A DNA stretch of 38,655 nucleotides, from positions 1 through 38,655 of the forward strand of contig QCQE01000011.1 in NCBI GenBank assembly GCA_003212275.1. The letters run 5' to 3'. Made by a program: the position numbers and the translations under genes. The notes under the pieces are model-generated. The model had not been told where the DNA came from. It saw only the letters and a list, made by a program, of their open reading frames with translations, and ran no database searches. Numbering within the stretch: position 1 is the first letter of the stretch; every line of letters begins with the position of its first letter. Positions 23,998 through 30,454 of the stretch are shown here, in pieces. Source of the stretch: Pelagibacteraceae bacterium AG-447-N18 (lineage in GTDB: Bacteria > Pseudomonadota > Alphaproteobacteria > Pelagibacterales > Pelagibacteraceae).

Positions 23998-24278
23998 AAA
24001 AATTTCCTTGCCATTGCTAAAACTTTTTCAACTGGTTTACTAATTTCAACTAATTCAAATTTTGTATTTTTTTGTTCTGATAATTTTTTACTTTCAATCA
24101 ATACAGAAATTCCTGAAGAGTCCATATATTCAACTTTACTTAGATTAAGATGAACTTCATGACCCGCCTCAATGAGTGGTAGTATTGTTTGTCTAGCTTT
24201 ATCTGCAACTTCCATATCAATTTCACCATTCAAGTGAACTATTCGTTTAGTATCAATTTCCTCTACTTTATATGTCAT
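23994..24278 (-). CDS. STAS-domain anti-sigma-factor antagonist (RsbV-like), copy 1
   Basis: This 94-residue STAS protein is the first gene of the minus-strand partner-switch operon. The motif YMDSSGISVLIES places the predicted phospho-acceptor at Ser55, and LNGEIDMEV is present. In the partner-switch scheme the unphosphorylated form binds the RsbW-like kinase and frees its target, and SpoIIE-type phosphatases regenerate that form. Three such phosphatases occur in this window. The tandem copies probably arose by local duplication. The start codon lies 150 bp from the divergent pilin gene. Confidence 0.93.
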   Translation of the reverse strand: MTYKVEEIDTKRIVHLNGEIDMEVADKARQTILPLIEAGHEVHLNLSKVEYMDSSGISVLIESKKLSEQKNTKFELVEISKPVEKVLAMARKFL

Positions 24279-24293
24279 TATATTGTAAAATTA

Positions 24294-24306
24294 GCTCATT
24301 ATGAGC
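24294..24306. promoter_or_regulatory. 13-bp palindrome between STAS operon and pilin gene
   Basis: GCTCAT-T-ATGAGC is a perfect inverted repeat 15 bp upstream of the first STAS start codon, in the intergenic region shared with the divergent pilin gene. Its position suits an operator or leader-RNA hairpin for the STAS operon. No binding protein can be named. Confidence 0.4.
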
Positions 24307-24359
24307 AGATATCTTTTATTTTCCACAAAAAAAAACACTTATAGTGCCACTAAAATTTA

Positions 24360-24388
24360 TTTACATATCTTTAAAAAATAACTAAAAT
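24360..24388 (+). promoter_or_regulatory. Candidate sigma-70-type promoter of the major pilin gene
   Basis: TTTACA (24360-24365) and TAAAAT (24383-24388) are separated by 17 bp, an ideal spacing, about 40 bp before the pilin ATG. The DNA is AT-rich, so chance matches are common. A highly expressed pilin with a good ribosome-binding site would be expected to have its own promoter here. Confidence 0.4.
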
Positions 24389-24417
24389 TTGAATTATTAA
24401 ATTAATTTAATTAATAT

Positions 24418-24431
24418 AAAGAGGAACAATG
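24418..24431 (+). promoter_or_regulatory. Ribosome-binding site of the major pilin gene
   Basis: AAAGAGGA (24418-24425) precedes the ATG at 24429 at short spacing. It is one of the few clear Shine-Dalgarno sequences in the window and fits a highly translated structural subunit. Confidence 0.6.
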
Positions 24432-24956
24432 AAAAATAACAAAGGATTTACACTTATTGAGCTACTTGTCGTGGTTGCAATTATTGGTATTTTGGCTGCA
24501 GTGGGAACTGTTGCGTATACAGGTTACACAGAAGGAGCTAAAAAATCATCAGCTAAGTCAAATCATGCATCTGTAGTTAAATATATTGCCGCTGAAGAGC
24601 AAAAATGTGTCATTGGTGCAAAAAAAGTTTTTGGAGTAGAAGTTGACGACACTCAGGCTGATAGTGCAGGAGTGAGTTTTAATTGTAAGACTAGAACTGG
24701 ATCTACTGTAGCAACGGCTGCTGCAGCTGCATTGGCAGATTTTAAAAATCCTCATGATACTGATGAAGCCGCAGTAACTGCTTCAGGAACAGCTACTACT
24801 AATGGAGACGAAGGTTTCGTGCGAGTTGTTGCAAGTGGAAATACTATTACTGTTTCAACATGTTTTGATGCAACTACTGAGAACACCGATGGCACTCCAA
24901 ATTGGTGTGCAGAGGATGAAGACAGAGTAGAAAACGAAATTTCTATTAAGGAATAA
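24429..24956 (+). CDS. pilA: Type IV pilin, probable major subunit (PilA)
   Basis: This 175-residue protein has a short leader MKNNKG, then FTLIELLVVVAIIGILAAVG with Glu5, the classic type IVa prepilin N-terminus. The mature protein is about 169 residues, has four cysteines and an Ala/Thr-rich globular domain. The strong ribosome-binding site, the separate upstream region and the typical size make it the best candidate for the main fibre subunit. It follows the divergent STAS operon and is followed after 22 bp by a second pilin. Composition (Ala and Thr rich) differs from the Asn/Ile/Lys-rich neighbours, as is common for surface-exposed pilins. Confidence 0.88.
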   Translation: MKNNKGFTLIELLVVVAIIGILAAVGTVAYTGYTEGAKKSSAKSNHASVVKYIAAEEQKCVIGAKKVFGVEVDDTQADSAGVSFNCKTRTGSTVATAAAAALADFKNPHDTDEAAVTASGTATTNGDEGFVRVVASGNTITVSTCFDATTENTDGTPNWCAEDEDRVENEISIKE

Positions 24957-24978
24957 TCTTAATAAAATTTAAAATTTT

Positions 24979-25425
24979 ATGATCACCAAAAGCTCAGGAT
25001 TTAGTTTAGTTGAGCTTTTGGTGGTTGTAGCAATTATAGGAATTCTTTCAGCAACTGGAATGGTTGTTTATTCAGGCTATATATCAAGTGCTAAAAAAAG
25101 TACCGCTAAGAGCCTTATGGCACAGATTGCTTTAGCTCAATCTGAGCAATACGCTAATTCTGGAAGTTACTTTAAAACTGATTTTACACCTAACTGCCAA
25201 CCTTTAAATCCGATCGATAAAGAAGAACAACTTGTTGCAATCGAAATAGCATTATTTGATGGTGACCAAACAATACCGAGGGACGGCAATTATGGATATT
25301 GTATTGCTGGAGAGGACGCAAATAATTTTGTTGTAATAGCCAGCGAATTTAGTGGTACCGATCTTACCGGGTGCACTTTCGCAATTGGCAGAAGAGGTGC
25401 GATCGAGGCAACTGACGATTGTTAG
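24979..25425 (+). CDS. Second type IV pilin (PilE/PilA-like)
   Basis: This 148-residue prepilin has the leader MITKSSG followed by FSLVELLVVVAIIGILSATG with Glu5. It shares the N-terminal helix with the preceding pilin but has a distinct globular part with three cysteines, including one near the C-terminus (GCTFAIGRRGAIEATDDC), a pattern like the C-terminal disulfide loop of type IVa pilins. It may be a minor pilin such as PilE or an alternative major subunit. It lies 22 bp after pilA with no terminator between, so both are probably on one message. Confidence 0.85.
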   Translation: MITKSSGFSLVELLVVVAIIGILSATGMVVYSGYISSAKKSTAKSLMAQIALAQSEQYANSGSYFKTDFTPNCQPLNPIDKEEQLVAIEIALFDGDQTIPRDGNYGYCIAGEDANNFVVIASEFSGTDLTGCTFAIGRRGAIEATDDC

Positions 25426-25427
25426 TT

Positions 25428-25443
25428 TAAAATTAATTAATTG
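25428..25443 (+). repeat. 16-bp direct repeat, left of amt-spoIIE
   Basis: TAAAATTAATTAATTG occurs here and again at 27686-27701, on the two sides of the Amt-SpoIIE gene. The sequence is low-complexity AT, so coincidence is possible; see findings. Confidence 0.6.
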
Positions 25444-25512
25444 TTAAAAAAAAATCATTTTGAGCAGTTTATTAATTGTTTGTTGATATTGTTTTGTTAG
25501 GTAATTAAAATC

Positions 25513-27675
25513 ATGAATAATGATATGGCTCAAGAAGTAATAGATATTTTAACGAGTAATATCGACACCTTATGGGTGATTGATTGTGCGATTTTAGTTT
25601 TCATCATGCAAGCAGGTTTTATGTGTATGGAAACAGGTTTATCCAGACACAAAAATAGCATTAACGTTGCATTAAAGAATGCTGCAGACTTTGGGGTTTC
25701 GGTTGTTATCTTTTGGATTTTTGGTTTTGGTTTGATGTTTGGTACTTCCTACAATGGATTTTTTGGTACCGATTTATTTTTCTTTAAAACAGATAAAGCG
25801 GAGTACATGACTTACTTTGTCTTTCAAGCAATGTTTGTTGCAACAGCGGCAACAATTATCTCAGGTGCAGTGGCGGAGAGAATGAAATTTAATGGTTATT
25901 TAATCATGACAGTTTTAGCGACTGGAATCATTTATCCAATTGTTGGTCATTGGGCTTGGTCTTCTAGTTATTTATCTAAATATGATACAGTGGATCAACT
26001 CTTAGCAATAACAGGAACTGTTAAAACAACTGGTTGGTTATCTGATTTAGGTTTTGTTGATTTTGCCGGAAGCACTATTGTTCATTCTGTGGGTGGATGG
26101 ATTGCGTTAGCAGCAGTTATCATTTTAGGTCCAAGAATTGGTAAGTATTCAGATGCAAATAAAGGAAAGTTTACTGGCTCAAGTTTTCCTTTAGCAGTCT
26201 TAGGTACACTAATTTTGTGGTTTGGTTGGTTTGGTTTTAATGGCGGAAGCAATGGTGCTATGGATGAAGCGGTTCCATTAATTTTAATCAATACCTTTTT
26301 AGCGGCAGCTTTTGGTTTGTTAACTGGATTAGGTATTTCTTATTTAAGATTTAAAAAGCCAGATCCATTTTATATCATTTTAGGTCCACTAGCAGGTTTA
26401 GTTGCAATTACTGCCGGATGTAATTCAATGACTTCAGTTACTTCAATTTTTGTTGGGATCGTTGGCGCGATTATTGCAATTATCGTAAACGAAGTATTAA
26501 ATAAATTTGAAATCGATGATGTGGTTGGAGCGGTCCCAGTTCACTTGGCTGCGGGAGTTTGGGGAACACTAGCAGTTGGTTTATTTAGTGACTTAAGTAT
26601 TTTAGATACAGGTCTTGATAGATTTTCTCAAATTAAAATTCAATTAATTGGTATCATTTCAATTGGTGCATTTACATTTATATCTTCATTTATAATTTTA
26701 AGTCTTTTTAACAAATTTTATCCATTAAGAGTAAGCCCCGTTCAAGAAGAATTAGGTTTAAATATTGCAGAACATAATGCTGTATCTATTGAGCACGATT
26801 TAATTTCTATTTTAGATAAACAATCAGAGTCTGGTGATCTTAAAATCAGAGGTCCTCAAGACCCTTTTACAGCAGGGGGTGTAATTGGTCTTTACTATAA
26901 TAAACTTATGAGCAAACTTGAGACTAGTGAAGATGAAAAAAACAAATGGCGTGAAAGAATTTCAAAAGAAGTGAAACTTGCAGTAAAAGTCCAAGAAAAC
27001 TTTTTACCAAAAAGAAATTTAAAAAATTATCCTGTCCATGGAATTAATATTGCAGCGAGAGAGGTATCAGGTGATTTTTTTAGTTTTTATCCTCATAACG
27101 ATAGTATTTATTTTATAATTGCAGATGTCGCTGGTAAAGGAATCCATGCGGGTATGGTGATGGCTAAGGCATCTACTTTGTTTGAAGTTTTAGCACAATC
27201 GAAAGTAGATCCAGATGAAATGGTTTTTCATATGAACAATGATTTAAATAATACTAAAACCGCCGGCATGTTTGTGACCTCAATCGTTGGCGAGTATAAT
27301 TTAATTTCAGATGAAATTAGATGGGTGAATGCAGGTCATCAACCTGCAATTTTAAGAAACGGACAAGGTAAATATGATCAGTTTGAAAGTTCAGCTCCTC
27401 CATTAGGGGTAATAAAACAAAAAGATAAAAGTGTTTATAATATTCATAAAACAAAACTAAATGGTTCAAGGTTTTACGCTTTTACGGATGGATTGTCAGA
27501 AAGTTTAAATGACAATGGAGAAGAAATTGGAATTGATGGTTCAATTGGTATCATCGAGCAAAATTATAATAAAGATACAGTCAAACAATTAGATAGCATT
27601 ACTCAATCTGTAATAGGAACGAGCCAAAATAGAAAATTATCTGATGATTTAACTTTAATAAGTATTGGAAAATAA
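25513..27675 (+). CDS. Ammonium transporter (Amt) fused to SpoIIE-type serine phosphatase
   Basis: This 720-residue two-part protein has an Amt/Rh channel at about residues 1-405. It carries ETGLSRHKNSINVALKN, FVATAATIISGAVAERMKF, the first pore histidine in FAGSTIVHSVGG (His191), WFGWFGFNGGS, and the second pore histidine in PVHLAAGVWG (His344). A linker and probable coiled region (about 420-500) lead to a PPM/SpoIIE domain (about 505-720) with VSGDFF (about 519), ADVAGKG (about 538), NAGHQP, FTDGLSES and SDDLT, all complete. The channel residues suggest a working or at least ammonium-binding module, and the phosphatase should act on STAS proteins in the cytoplasm. Sensory fusions of Amt to histidine kinases and GGDEF domains are known. 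It stands alone, after the pilins. Confidence 0.95.
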   Translation: MNNDMAQEVIDILTSNIDTLWVIDCAILVFIMQAGFMCMETGLSRHKNSINVALKNAADFGVSVVIFWIFGFGLMFGTSYNGFFGTDLFFFKTDKAEYMTYFVFQAMFVATAATIISGAVAERMKFNGYLIMTVLATGIIYPIVGHWAWSSSYLSKYDTVDQLLAITGTVKTTGWLSDLGFVDFAGSTIVHSVGGWIALAAVIILGPRIGKYSDANKGKFTGSSFPLAVLGTLILWFGWFGFNGGSNGAMDEAVPLILINTFLAAAFGLLTGLGISYLRFKKPDPFYIILGPLAGLVAITAGCNSMTSVTSIFVGIVGAIIAIIVNEVLNKFEIDDVVGAVPVHLAAGVWGTLAVGLFSDLSILDTGLDRFSQIKIQLIGIISIGAFTFISSFIILSLFNKFYPLRVSPVQEELGLNIAEHNAVSIEHDLISILDKQSESGDLKIRGPQDPFTAGGVIGLYYNKLMSKLETSEDEKNKWRERISKEVKLAVKVQENFLPKRNLKNYPVHGINIAAREVSGDFFSFYPHNDSIYFIIADVAGKGIHAGMVMAKASTLFEVLAQSKVDPDEMVFHMNNDLNNTKTAGMFVTSIVGEYNLISDEIRWVNAGHQPAILRNGQGKYDQFESSAPPLGVIKQKDKSVYNIHKTKLNGSRFYAFTDGLSESLNDNGEEIGIDGSIGIIEQNYNKDTVKQLDSITQSVIGTSQNRKLSDDLTLISIGK

Positions 27676-27685
27676 GAGTAATTTC

Positions 27686-27701
27686 TAAAATTAATTAATT
27701 G
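27686..27701 (+). repeat. 16-bp direct repeat, right of amt-spoIIE
   Basis: This is an exact copy of the 16-bp sequence at 25428-25443, 11 bp after the Amt-SpoIIE stop codon. Both copies are followed by a run of A residues. Confidence 0.6.
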
Positions 27702-27735
27702 AAAAAAATAATAGACTTAATATCTTTTCATTTTT

Positions 27736-29040
27736 ATGTTTTTGTATTTCGTAAAATTTAAATTATTTTTGATATCAACAATTTTGTTGATTTCAACATT
27801 TGCATTTTCGTCAGAAAAAAACATTACCTACATGCAGATATTACAAGATCCCAATAACTTAGATTTAAATTTAAAGTATGCCCAACAACAAGGAAAAGTT
27901 GGTAACTTTAAACAAACAATTTCAACACTTGAGAGATTGAATATGCTTTATCCAGACAACGTTGAAATCAAATTATATTTATTATCTGTTTTAGTCCAAG
28001 TCGACTCTCCAGAAAAAGCTAACACTATTATTGAAGATATGAAATTAAGAAGAGATCTTTCAGCAGAAGACTTGGAAACTTTACAAGAAATTGAAGAAGA
28101 ATTAAAAGATCGTGAACCAAGTTTATGGAATTTAACAGCTGATGTTGGTTTTGGTTTAACATTTTCTAATAACGTAAATAGTGTTTCTAAAACAAGATTA
28201 AAATATGATTCAAATTCAATTGCTGCTTTTACTTCACCTAAACATGACAGAACTGAAGTTGCGTCTATAGGTATTGGTGCTACTAGACCTATAGGAGAAG
28301 AGTCATCGTTATTATTAAATTTTGCACATACTACATCTAATCAATATCAAGAAGCTGATGATGATTTTCAAAGTTATGGTTTAACTATTGGTTTGGACAC
28401 CACTTTAGGTAATCAAAGTTTAAGTCCTTATGTAATAATGAGCAAAACTGATGCACAGCATGATGCGGATAGTTTTTCATTAATGCTAGGAGTAGGAGGA
28501 TTTTTTACAGTTGGGGAAAGACATTCTTTTAGTTATGGTTATTCTTATTCAGACTCTAAGGCAAATCAAAATTCAGAAGACACCACTGCTGATCAAACTA
28601 ACGCAATTGGGCATGGTTATACTTTTGGTTATGATTTAATTTTAACCCCAATAATTTCTAGCTCCCTAAGTTTAGGTTACAGTGATAGTGATGCAAAAGT
28701 TGATGCTGGAAATGATTACGAAACTTATGAGTTTGGTATTGGATTAAACTTTGCATTTCCATGGGCATATATTGCATGGAGTGCCTCAACTAGTTTTAAT
28801 GATTACAAAGCCGCCGATACGTCAGTCGATTCTACAAAGCTAAGATCTGATCATGCAACGACAACAGATATAATGGTTACCAAGGCTGTTGGAGATATTT
28901 TTCCAATGATTGATCCTAACAGATCATTATTTATCAACCTGTCTTATGAAAAAACTTTTTCTGAGGCAAATATTATGAACTATGATTATTTAGCCGATTC
29001 CTTCGCATTAAGTTTTTCTAAAGGTTTGAAGCTTAATTAA
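27736..29040 (+). CDS. TPR-containing outer-membrane beta-barrel protein
   Basis: This 434-residue exported protein has a signal peptide (about 1-25, ending FAFS) and an N-terminal helical region (about 35-125) with TPR-like units (NLDLNLKYAQQQGKVGNFKQTISTLERL). A long region from about 130 follows with alternating hydrophobic/aromatic strands and Asp/Ser turns, typical of an outer-membrane barrel. The TPR-plus-barrel layout recalls Slam/DUF560 surface-lipoprotein exporters, but I cannot confirm that family and the last residue is Asn, not Phe. It sits before the FecR and CHASE2-SpoIIE genes, and the three probably act together at the envelope. Confidence 0.75.
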   Translation: MFLYFVKFKLFLISTILLISTFAFSSEKNITYMQILQDPNNLDLNLKYAQQQGKVGNFKQTISTLERLNMLYPDNVEIKLYLLSVLVQVDSPEKANTIIEDMKLRRDLSAEDLETLQEIEEELKDREPSLWNLTADVGFGLTFSNNVNSVSKTRLKYDSNSIAAFTSPKHDRTEVASIGIGATRPIGEESSLLLNFAHTTSNQYQEADDDFQSYGLTIGLDTTLGNQSLSPYVIMSKTDAQHDADSFSLMLGVGGFFTVGERHSFSYGYSYSDSKANQNSEDTTADQTNAIGHGYTFGYDLILTPIISSSLSLGYSDSDAKVDAGNDYETYEFGIGLNFAFPWAYIAWSASTSFNDYKAADTSVDSTKLRSDHATTTDIMVTKAVGDIFPMIDPNRSLFINLSYEKTFSEANIMNYDYLADSFALSFSKGLKLN

Positions 29041-29138
29041 TCAAATTTTTTTAAAATTCCCCTATAAATTGCTTTTTTTGACGTTCAATTTGAGCTTTTA
29101 AAGTTTATTTTTTTTATATTTTTGTTAGTTTTACGTTA

Positions 29139-30395
29139 ATGAAAAAATTATTGTCAGCTGTAACAGGTCTAATTTTAATAATCAGCACAAGTGTTTTTGC
29201 TGAGGAAAAATTAACCATTGAAAAACAATTAGTTGGAATTGTTGGTGCAATTTCAGGAACTGTTAAAACTGAGACAAGAGAATTAAAAGCTGGTGACAAA
29301 ATTTATTTAAATGAAACAATTCTTGCCGGTGCAGGATCCGGAACACAAATTTTACTTTTAGACCAATCGACATTTACTATCGGTGAAGACTCTGAAGTTG
29401 TGATGGATACTTTTATATTTGATCCAGCAACAAATGATGGAAAAATAGTTGCAAGTGTTAAACAAGGAAGTTTAAAAGTTATTTCTGGTTTAATTAGTAA
29501 AAAAAATCCTGATAGTTTAACAGTAGAAGTTCCGGAGGGAACACTTGGATCTCGAGGAACAGAATTCCAAACAATTGTATCAAAAGGTAAAACTGATACT
29601 TTATTAATAGGTCCAGGAAAAAATAATACTTTAGGAATGAGACCAGGGGCAGTTCTAGTTGGAAACACCCTAGGTTCAACTTTACTTGATAATCCATACA
29701 GCATGGCGTCAATGACGAAAGGTAAAGCACCCGGACAAGCAAAAAAAATTACCAAAAACCAGTTAAAGAAATTTAATAAAAAGATGAAAGCTCTAAGAGT
29801 TGCTAAACTCTCACCAGAAGACAAGAAAGGTAAGAGAAAACAAATGAAAAAGCAATTAAGAAAAGAGCTTAAGTCTATGGGTTTTGAAAAAGAAGAGATT
29901 AAATCAATTATTAAAGAAAATATTCAAAAAGATAAAGAGAAGAAAGTAGCTATTAAAAAAGAAAGAGCTGAGAAGAAAAAAGCTAAAAAGAAAAAAGCTA
30001 AAGCAGAAAAGAAAAAGAATAAAAAGAAAAAAGCTAAAAAAGTAGATAAGAAAAAAGGCAAAAAGAAAAAAGCTACTAAAAAAGGTTCTAAAAAGAAAAA
30101 AGCAGTTAAGAAAAAAGAAGGTAAAAAGAAAAAAGCTACTAAGAAGAAAGCTACTAAGAAAAAAGCTGTGAAAAAGAAAGCTACTAAAAAGAAAAAAGCA
30201 GTGAAGAAAAAACCTGCAAAAAAGAAAAAAGCAGTTAAAAAGAAAAAAGTAGTTAAAAAGAAAAAGAAAGTTGTTAAAAAGAAAAAACCTAAAAAGAAAG
30301 TTAAGAAAAAAGTAGCGAAGAAGAGAAAGATCGTTAAAAAGAAAAGAGCTGCTAAGAAGAAAAGAGCTAAGAAGAAAAGAAGAAAAAAGAAGTAA
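29139..30395 (+). CDS. FecR-domain periplasmic protein with extreme lysine-rich tail
   Basis: This 418-residue protein has a signal peptide (cleavage near VFA-E, residue 21) and a FecR domain at about 35-160 (GAISGTVKTETRELKAGDKIY; GTLGSRGTEFQTIV). From about residue 200 the chain turns basic, and from about 265 to the end it is almost only Lys with Ala, Val, Thr and late Arg (KKKKAVKKK-type units), with a net charge near +100. Such tails resemble histone H1-like or AlgP-like polymers but here follow an exported domain. FecR domains of this stand-alone type often neighbour CHASE2 sensors; the next gene is one. The tail could bind peptidoglycan, LPS or extracellular DNA. That is a guess. Confidence 0.88.
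   Translation: MKKLLSAVTGLILIISTSVFAEEKLTIEKQLVGIVGAISGTVKTETRELKAGDKIYLNETILAGAGSGTQILLLDQSTFTIGEDSEVVMDTFIFDPATNDGKIVASVKQGSLKVISGLISKKNPDSLTVEVPEGTLGSRGTEFQTIVSKGKTDTLLIGPGKNNTLGMRPGAVLVGNTLGSTLLDNPYSMASMTKGKAPGQAKKITKNQLKKFNKKMKALRVAKLSPEDKKGKRKQMKKQLRKELKSMGFEKEEIKSIIKENIQKDKEKKVAIKKERAEKKKAKKKKAKAEKKKNKKKKAKKVDKKKGKKKKATKKGSKKKKAVKKKEGKKKKATKKKATKKKAVKKKATKKKKAVKKKPAKKKKAVKKKKVVKKKKKVVKKKKPKKKVKKKVAKKRKIVKKKRAAKKKRAKKKRRKKK
29930..30395 (+). repeat. Long near-pure purine tract encoding the Lys tail
   Basis: About 465 bp of the + strand is overwhelmingly A and G, with imperfect repeats of AAAAAGAAAAAAGCT. It encodes the FecR protein tail. Many A5-A6 runs make it prone to length change, and purine strands of this length can form unusual DNA or R-loops. 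Confidence 0.85.
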
Positions 30396-30454
30396 TTAGG
30401 TAGTTCTTAATAAGTTTCATTTACATTGCTTAAATTAGATATAAGTTTCACTTT

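Noticed and set aside
24330..24350. Sigma-54 -24/-12 promoter on the minus strand (TGGCAC...) before the STAS operon
   Set aside because: The -24 half fits, but the -12 element has GT where GC is needed at the fixed spacing.
25433..25447. CtrA-like box TTAA-N7-TTAA upstream of amt-spoIIE
   Set aside because: It matches the consensus, but TTAA is so frequent in this AT-rich DNA that one match carries little weight.
29303..29824. 173-residue minus-strand ORF inside the FecR gene
   Set aside because: It is the antisense shadow of a well-supported FecR coding region, with no motif or start signal of its own.
30411..30450. Direct repeat TAAGTTTCA (30411-30419 and 30442-30450) before the CHASE2 gene
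   Set aside because: Nine bases, two copies and AT-rich; not enough to call an operator without comparative data.
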